DNA of 64,000 nt from assembly GCF_004123145.1 (NCBI RefSeq), contig NZ_SDKC01000001.1, forward strand, positions 1,135,501 to 1,199,500, in the 5' to 3' direction. Made by a program: the position numbers and the translations under genes. Position 1 is the first letter of the stretch. Each line of letters starts with the position of its first letter. The notes below the pieces were generated by a model. That model did not search any database and was not told where the DNA came from. It saw nothing but the letters and a program-made list of their open reading frames with translations. Shown in pieces: positions 60,742 through 64,000 of this stretch. Source of the stretch: Blautia faecicola (lineage in GTDB: Bacteria; Bacillota; Clostridia; Lachnospirales; Lachnospiraceae).

Positions 60742-62148
60742 ATGGATACAAGATATTATCTTGCTGTTGATATTGGTGCTTCAAGTGGCAGGCATATGCT
60801 TTCACACATGGAAAATGGAAAGATGGTGCTTGAGGAAATCTATCGCTTTCCAAACGGCATGACAGAAAAAGCAGGTCATAAGGTGTGGGATGTGGACAGG
60901 CTTTTTGAGGAAATACTTACAGGCATGAAAAAGTGTCTGGAAATGGGGAAAATTCCTTACAGTATGGGAATTGACACATGGGCTGTGGATTTTGTCCTGC
61001 TGGATGAAAACGACAAAATGCTTGGAGATGCGGTTGCCTACAGGGATGACAGAACAAAGGACATCGACAAAGCCGTGTATCAGTTTGTATCGGAGACAGA
61101 GCTTTACACAAGAACCGGTATTCAGAAGCAGAGCTTTAATACAATTTATCAGCTGATGGCTGTAAAAAAACAAAATTGGAAACTGTTTACAAATGCAAAG
61201 ACAATGCTTATGATACCGGATTACTTCCATTTCCTTTTAACCGGAAGGAAGGCTCAGGAATATACCAATGCAACAACTACCCAGTTGATAAAAGCAAAAA
61301 CAAAGGACTGGGATTATCAGCTCATAGAGAAGCTTGGATATCCGCAGGATCTGTTTTTAGAAATAAAAAGTCCGGGATATGAGCTGGGAGACTTATCAAA
61401 TGTCATTCAGGAAAAGGTGGGATTCAACTGCAAGGTCATTCTTCCTCCGACTCATGATACTGCGTCCGCCGTTATGGCGATTCCAACGCAGGCGGATGAT
61501 GCTTTGTATATCAGCTCAGGAACATGGTCACTTATGGGAACAGAGCTTAAAGAAGCAGACTGTTCAGCCGGCAGCAGGAAGTGCAATCTGACAAACGAAG
61601 GCGGTTATGATTACAGATTCCGGTACCTGAAAAATATTATGGGATTGTGGATGATACAGTCGGTAAAGAAAGAAATCGCACAAGATACGAGCTTTGCCCA
61701 AATATGTGAGATGGCGGCAAAAGAGAATATAAAGTCCGTGGTGGATGCAAACGCTGACAGATTCTTAGCCCCGGACAATATGACAGAGGAAGTAAAAAAA
61801 GCCTGCAGTGAGAGCGGACAGCAGATTCCACAGTCGGTGGCAGAGGTGGCAGCCGTTATCTATAACAGTCTGGCAAAGTGCTATGCAGGGACTGCTCAGG
61901 AGATCGAAGAGCTGACAGGAAAGAAGTACTCTCATATACATGTAGTCGGGGGAGGCGCAAATGCAGCTTACCTGAATGAGCTTACCGCAAAGGAAACAGG
62001 AATGACTGTTTACGCGGGACCGGGTGAAGCCACTGCGATAGGAAATATAGCTTCACAGATGATTGCAGCTGAGGAACTTTATGATTTAAAAGCTGCAAGA
62101 CAATGTATTTTCGATTCTTTTGAGATAAAAGAATATTGTCCGGATTAA
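60742..62148 (+). CDS. rhaB: Rhamnulokinase
   Basis: Phosphorylates L-rhamnulose to rhamnulose-1-phosphate. The 468-residue FGGY kinase opens LAVDIGASSGRHMLSHMENGKMVLEEIYRFPNGM, the phosphate loop and following segment typical of RhaB. It also has MGIDTWAVDFVLLDENDKMLGDAVAYRDDRT, SSGTWSLMGTEL and IHVVGGGANAAYLNELTA. AAAGGAAC precedes ATG 60742. The isomerase gene and rhaD follow in the same direction. Confidence 0.95.
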   Translation: MDTRYYLAVDIGASSGRHMLSHMENGKMVLEEIYRFPNGMTEKAGHKVWDVDRLFEEILTGMKKCLEMGKIPYSMGIDTWAVDFVLLDENDKMLGDAVAYRDDRTKDIDKAVYQFVSETELYTRTGIQKQSFNTIYQLMAVKKQNWKLFTNAKTMLMIPDYFHFLLTGRKAQEYTNATTTQLIKAKTKDWDYQLIEKLGYPQDLFLEIKSPGYELGDLSNVIQEKVGFNCKVILPPTHDTASAVMAIPTQADDALYISSGTWSLMGTELKEADCSAGSRKCNLTNEGGYDYRFRYLKNIMGLWMIQSVKKEIAQDTSFAQICEMAAKENIKSVVDANADRFLAPDNMTEEVKKACSESGQQIPQSVAEVAAVIYNSLAKCYAGTAQEIEELTGKKYSHIHVVGGGANAAYLNELTAKETGMTVYAGPGEATAIGNIASQMIAAEELYDLKAARQCIFDSFEIKEYCPD

Positions 62149-62203
62149 TAAAACAATAGTTACGATAAATACAAAAATGCTATCAAAAAGAAGGGAGAAA
62201 CAA

Positions 62204-63640
62204 ATGTTAGTAGAGACAAAAGCAAAGGTTGGTGTTTTTTCGATAGCGCTGGGTGCATACCTGCCACAGTTTCCAACACTCGTTCCGGAGTTTGAGGCAC
62301 AGTATGAGGCGTTTAAAAAGACGATTCCGGATACTGTTGAGCTGGTAGATGGAGGAATGGTTACCACAAAAGAACTTTCCATGAAAGCGGGAGACAGATT
62401 CAGGGCAGCGGATGTGGACCTGGTGATTTTACAGCTTCTCACATATGCCACAAGCTACAATATGCTTCCGGCAATCAGAGATTTAAATGTGCCGGTTGTT
62501 CTGGTGAACGTTCAAAAGCTCAAGGCCCCGGATTATGCGAATACGGACACACCAAAATGGCTTGGTGAGCTGTATGCATGTGGAGCAGTCGGAGAGATGG
62601 TTGCAGACCTTGAAAGAGCAGGAAAGAGACATGCAGTAATCACAGGTGTAGTGGAAGGCGGAGATGACTATGTGGCGGCGGAGATAGCACAGTGGTGCAA
62701 GGCAGCACAGGTCAGAAGAAGATTCCGCTATACCAATATCGCGCAGATCGGAAGACCATATCCGGGAATGATGGATCTGTATATTGATGAGACAAATCTG
62801 TATAACCGCATGGGGCTTTACACAAAGCAGTTTGACTGGGAGAAAATGTGGGCGATCGCTGACCATATCACAGACGAGAACGCAATCAGGGCAAAGGCCG
62901 AGGATATACTTGCGACATTTGATATAGCACCGGACAAAGACGGAAAAGCAGCTACCGTTGAGACGGTATGGGACATGGCAAAATATGTTGTGGCCTTTGA
63001 AGAATGGGTAAAGGAAGAAGAGCTTGGAATGATAGCCTCTCATTATGACGGTTTTGCCCGGGGAATCGCAGGAAAGCTTGACAGTATGCTGATACCGGCG
63101 TTTTCCATGCTTATAAAGCAGGGAACAGCCTGTGCAGTTGAGGGAGATATGAAGGTCGCTATGGCTATGAGCATCTTAAAAACAATTGCCGGTACCGGCC
63201 AGCTTTCAGAGATGTACTCCATCGACTTTAATGAGGATATCTGTATCATCGGACATTCAGGCTCGGGAGATGCTGATATTTCACAGGCGAAAAAGCCGAC
63301 CATGAAGATTGTAGATGTATTTCACGGAAAAACAGGCGGTGGATATCTGACACAGTTCTATCCACCTGTCGGAGCTGTAACTTATCTTGGAATCACCCAG
63401 GATATGAACGGAAAATTTAAGTTTGTTGTGGCAGAGGGTGTAAACGAGGATGGCCCGATATTCACATTCGGAGACACAAATATGAGAACGCGTTTTTCAA
63501 TCGGAGCAAGAGAATTCTGTAACCGTTGGAGCGAAGCAGGACCTACACATCACATGGCAGCAGCAGTCGGCAGACATATCGATACCATACGCAAGGTGGC
63601 AAAGATACTGGATGTGCCGGTTGATATTGTATGCAGGTAA
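62204..63640 (+). CDS. L-arabinose/L-fucose isomerase-family protein, probable rhamnose-pathway isomerase
   Basis: A 478-residue protein of the AraA/FucI fold. Segments VGVFSIALGAYLPQFPTLVPEFEAQYEAF and EAGPTHHMAAAVGRH near the C-terminus match the AraA family, including its Mn-binding His region. It lies between rhaB and rhaD, where RhaA is expected, and RhaA has a different family fold. It probably supplies the sugar isomerisation step. ATG 62204 follows AAGGGAG. Its stop codon TAA (63638-63640) lies in the left end of miniature transposon copy 2, and the codons before it are unchanged from the reconstructed original. Confidence 0.82.
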   Translation: MLVETKAKVGVFSIALGAYLPQFPTLVPEFEAQYEAFKKTIPDTVELVDGGMVTTKELSMKAGDRFRAADVDLVILQLLTYATSYNMLPAIRDLNVPVVLVNVQKLKAPDYANTDTPKWLGELYACGAVGEMVADLERAGKRHAVITGVVEGGDDYVAAEIAQWCKAAQVRRRFRYTNIAQIGRPYPGMMDLYIDETNLYNRMGLYTKQFDWEKMWAIADHITDENAIRAKAEDILATFDIAPDKDGKAATVETVWDMAKYVVAFEEWVKEEELGMIASHYDGFARGIAGKLDSMLIPAFSMLIKQGTACAVEGDMKVAMAMSILKTIAGTGQLSEMYSIDFNEDICIIGHSGSGDADISQAKKPTMKIVDVFHGKTGGGYLTQFYPPVGAVTYLGITQDMNGKFKFVVAEGVNEDGPIFTFGDTNMRTRFSIGAREFCNRWSEAGPTHHMAAAVGRHIDTIRKVAKILDVPVDIVCR

Positions 63641-63780
63641 CTATTCAGTAGCCACTGTGCCGCGAGGTGTTTTGACATGAATATGCCAAAATCCCGAGAC
63701 ATACAAGCCAAAATGCCATCACCGAAGGTGATGACATTTTGGCACGTAACTGTGAAGGTACTGAATAGTTACGTATGCAG
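63629..63780. mobile_element. Miniature inverted-repeat transposon, copy 2, with target duplication
   Basis: The element spans 63637-63772 (136 bp), with perfect 14-bp ends GTAACTATTCAGTA and TACTGAATAGTTAC. It is flanked by 8-bp direct repeats GTATGCAG (63629-63636 and 63773-63780). Closely similar to copy 1 throughout, without coding capacity. It sits between the isomerase gene and rhaD and replaced the isomerase stop codon with its own TAA. Confidence 0.92.
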
Positions 63781-63888
63781 ATAAAAAGCATAGTCATATC
63801 TGCAAAATGTACAGTGCGGTATGGTTTTAGCTTTGCAGATAATCAGGTACAAATAATATAAATATAGTAGAAAAGTGAGGAAAATAGC
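63781..63888. other. Intergenic stretch before rhaD
   Basis: A/T-rich. It contains the TAA that was probably the isomerase stop codon before the transposon inserted (63782-63784) and GTGAGGAAAAT before the rhaD start. No clear promoter. Confidence 0.4.
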
Positions 63889-64000
63889 ATGAAATTTTTA
63901 GATGCAGAATTTGTAAAAGGATTTATACGTATGGCAAATGACGGATGGGAGCAGGGCTGGCACGAAAGAAACGGCGGAAACCTCTCATATCGTGTAAAGG
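63889..64000 (+). CDS. rhaD: Rhamnulose-1-phosphate aldolase, 3' truncated by the window edge
   Basis: The 37 visible codons read MKFLDAEFVKGFIRMANDGWEQGWHERNGGNLSYRVK, which match the start of RhaD class II aldolases (WHERNGGNLS is diagnostic). RhaD splits rhamnulose-1-phosphate into dihydroxyacetone phosphate and lactaldehyde. GTGAGGAAAAT precedes ATG 63889. It completes the rhamnose gene order rhaB - isomerase - rhaD. The rest lies beyond the window. Confidence 0.9.
   Translation, partial: MKFLDAEFVKGFIRMANDGWEQGWHERNGGNLSYRVK

Overview
The window looks like chromosome from a Gram-positive, strictly anaerobic gut Firmicute, most likely a Lachnospiraceae (Blautia/Ruminococcus/Dorea-like). 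Support comes from the gene families (archaeal-type AspRS with GatCAB, DapL lysine pathway, T-box leader, ANTAR regulator, BMP-type nucleoside ABC importer, U32 proteins), AGGAGG-type ribosome binding sites, TTGACA-N17-TATAAT promoters and strong CCG preference for proline. I found no tRNA, rRNA, CRISPR array or complete prophage.

1-17.4 kb is a housekeeping block: the end of a transglutaminase-fold membrane protein, then pyrG, gltB, gltD, glnA, an ANTAR regulator, aspS, gatC, gatA and gatB, then dapL. From pyrG to gatB almost every enzyme makes or consumes glutamine. 18-24.6 kb carries an NhaC antiporter, TrmO, a SnoaL-like protein, a small membrane protein, a HAD hydrolase, a flavodoxin-like protein and a DUF5685/J-domain pair. 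24.7-28.6 kb has an NSS transporter and a U32-type pair. 28.7-37.5 kb is a nucleoside uptake and salvage operon (BMP lipoprotein, ATPase, two permeases, udp, deoC, cdd, deoB, Crp/Fnr regulator). 37.9-41.8 kb has a PLC-like protein, mgsA, a probable repeat-containing small RNA, a SEC-C protein, a group II intron remnant and a YdcF-like protein. 41.8-46.2 kb is a T-box-controlled TRAP transporter whose large subunit is fused to two tandem substrate-binding domains. 46.4-49.5 kb has an unknown protein, an rRNA methyltransferase and a TSUP permease. 49.5-55.5 kb is an accessory region with pseudogene scraps, minus-strand regulators, a shortened DUF134 protein, a compositionally foreign isomerase-like gene and an IS3-family remnant. 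55.5-64 kb has a MATE exporter, an esterase, a NUDIX protein, an FGGY kinase, an AraC regulator and rhamnose genes rhaB, an AraA/FucI-like isomerase and the start of rhaD.

The most unusual findings are non-coding or architectural. (i) Three copies (17.7, 20.8 and 39.4 kb) of a roughly 200-bp long-hairpin element share a collar and are mosaic; two have nearly identical apical hairpins whose only two differences form a compensatory pair. (ii) Two copies (24.6 and 63.7 kb) of a 136-138 bp miniature transposon have 14-bp terminal repeats and 8-bp target duplications; one supplies the stop codon of the gene it entered. (iii) A promoter-to-terminator transcription unit at 39.6-40.0 kb contains four to five repeats resembling the ribosome binding site of the next gene. 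(iv) A TRAP transporter has DctM-DctP-DctP architecture behind a T-box with an apparent isoleucine specifier. (v) A 49-bp segment is shared between that leader and the start of trmO, where it encodes an extra N-terminus.
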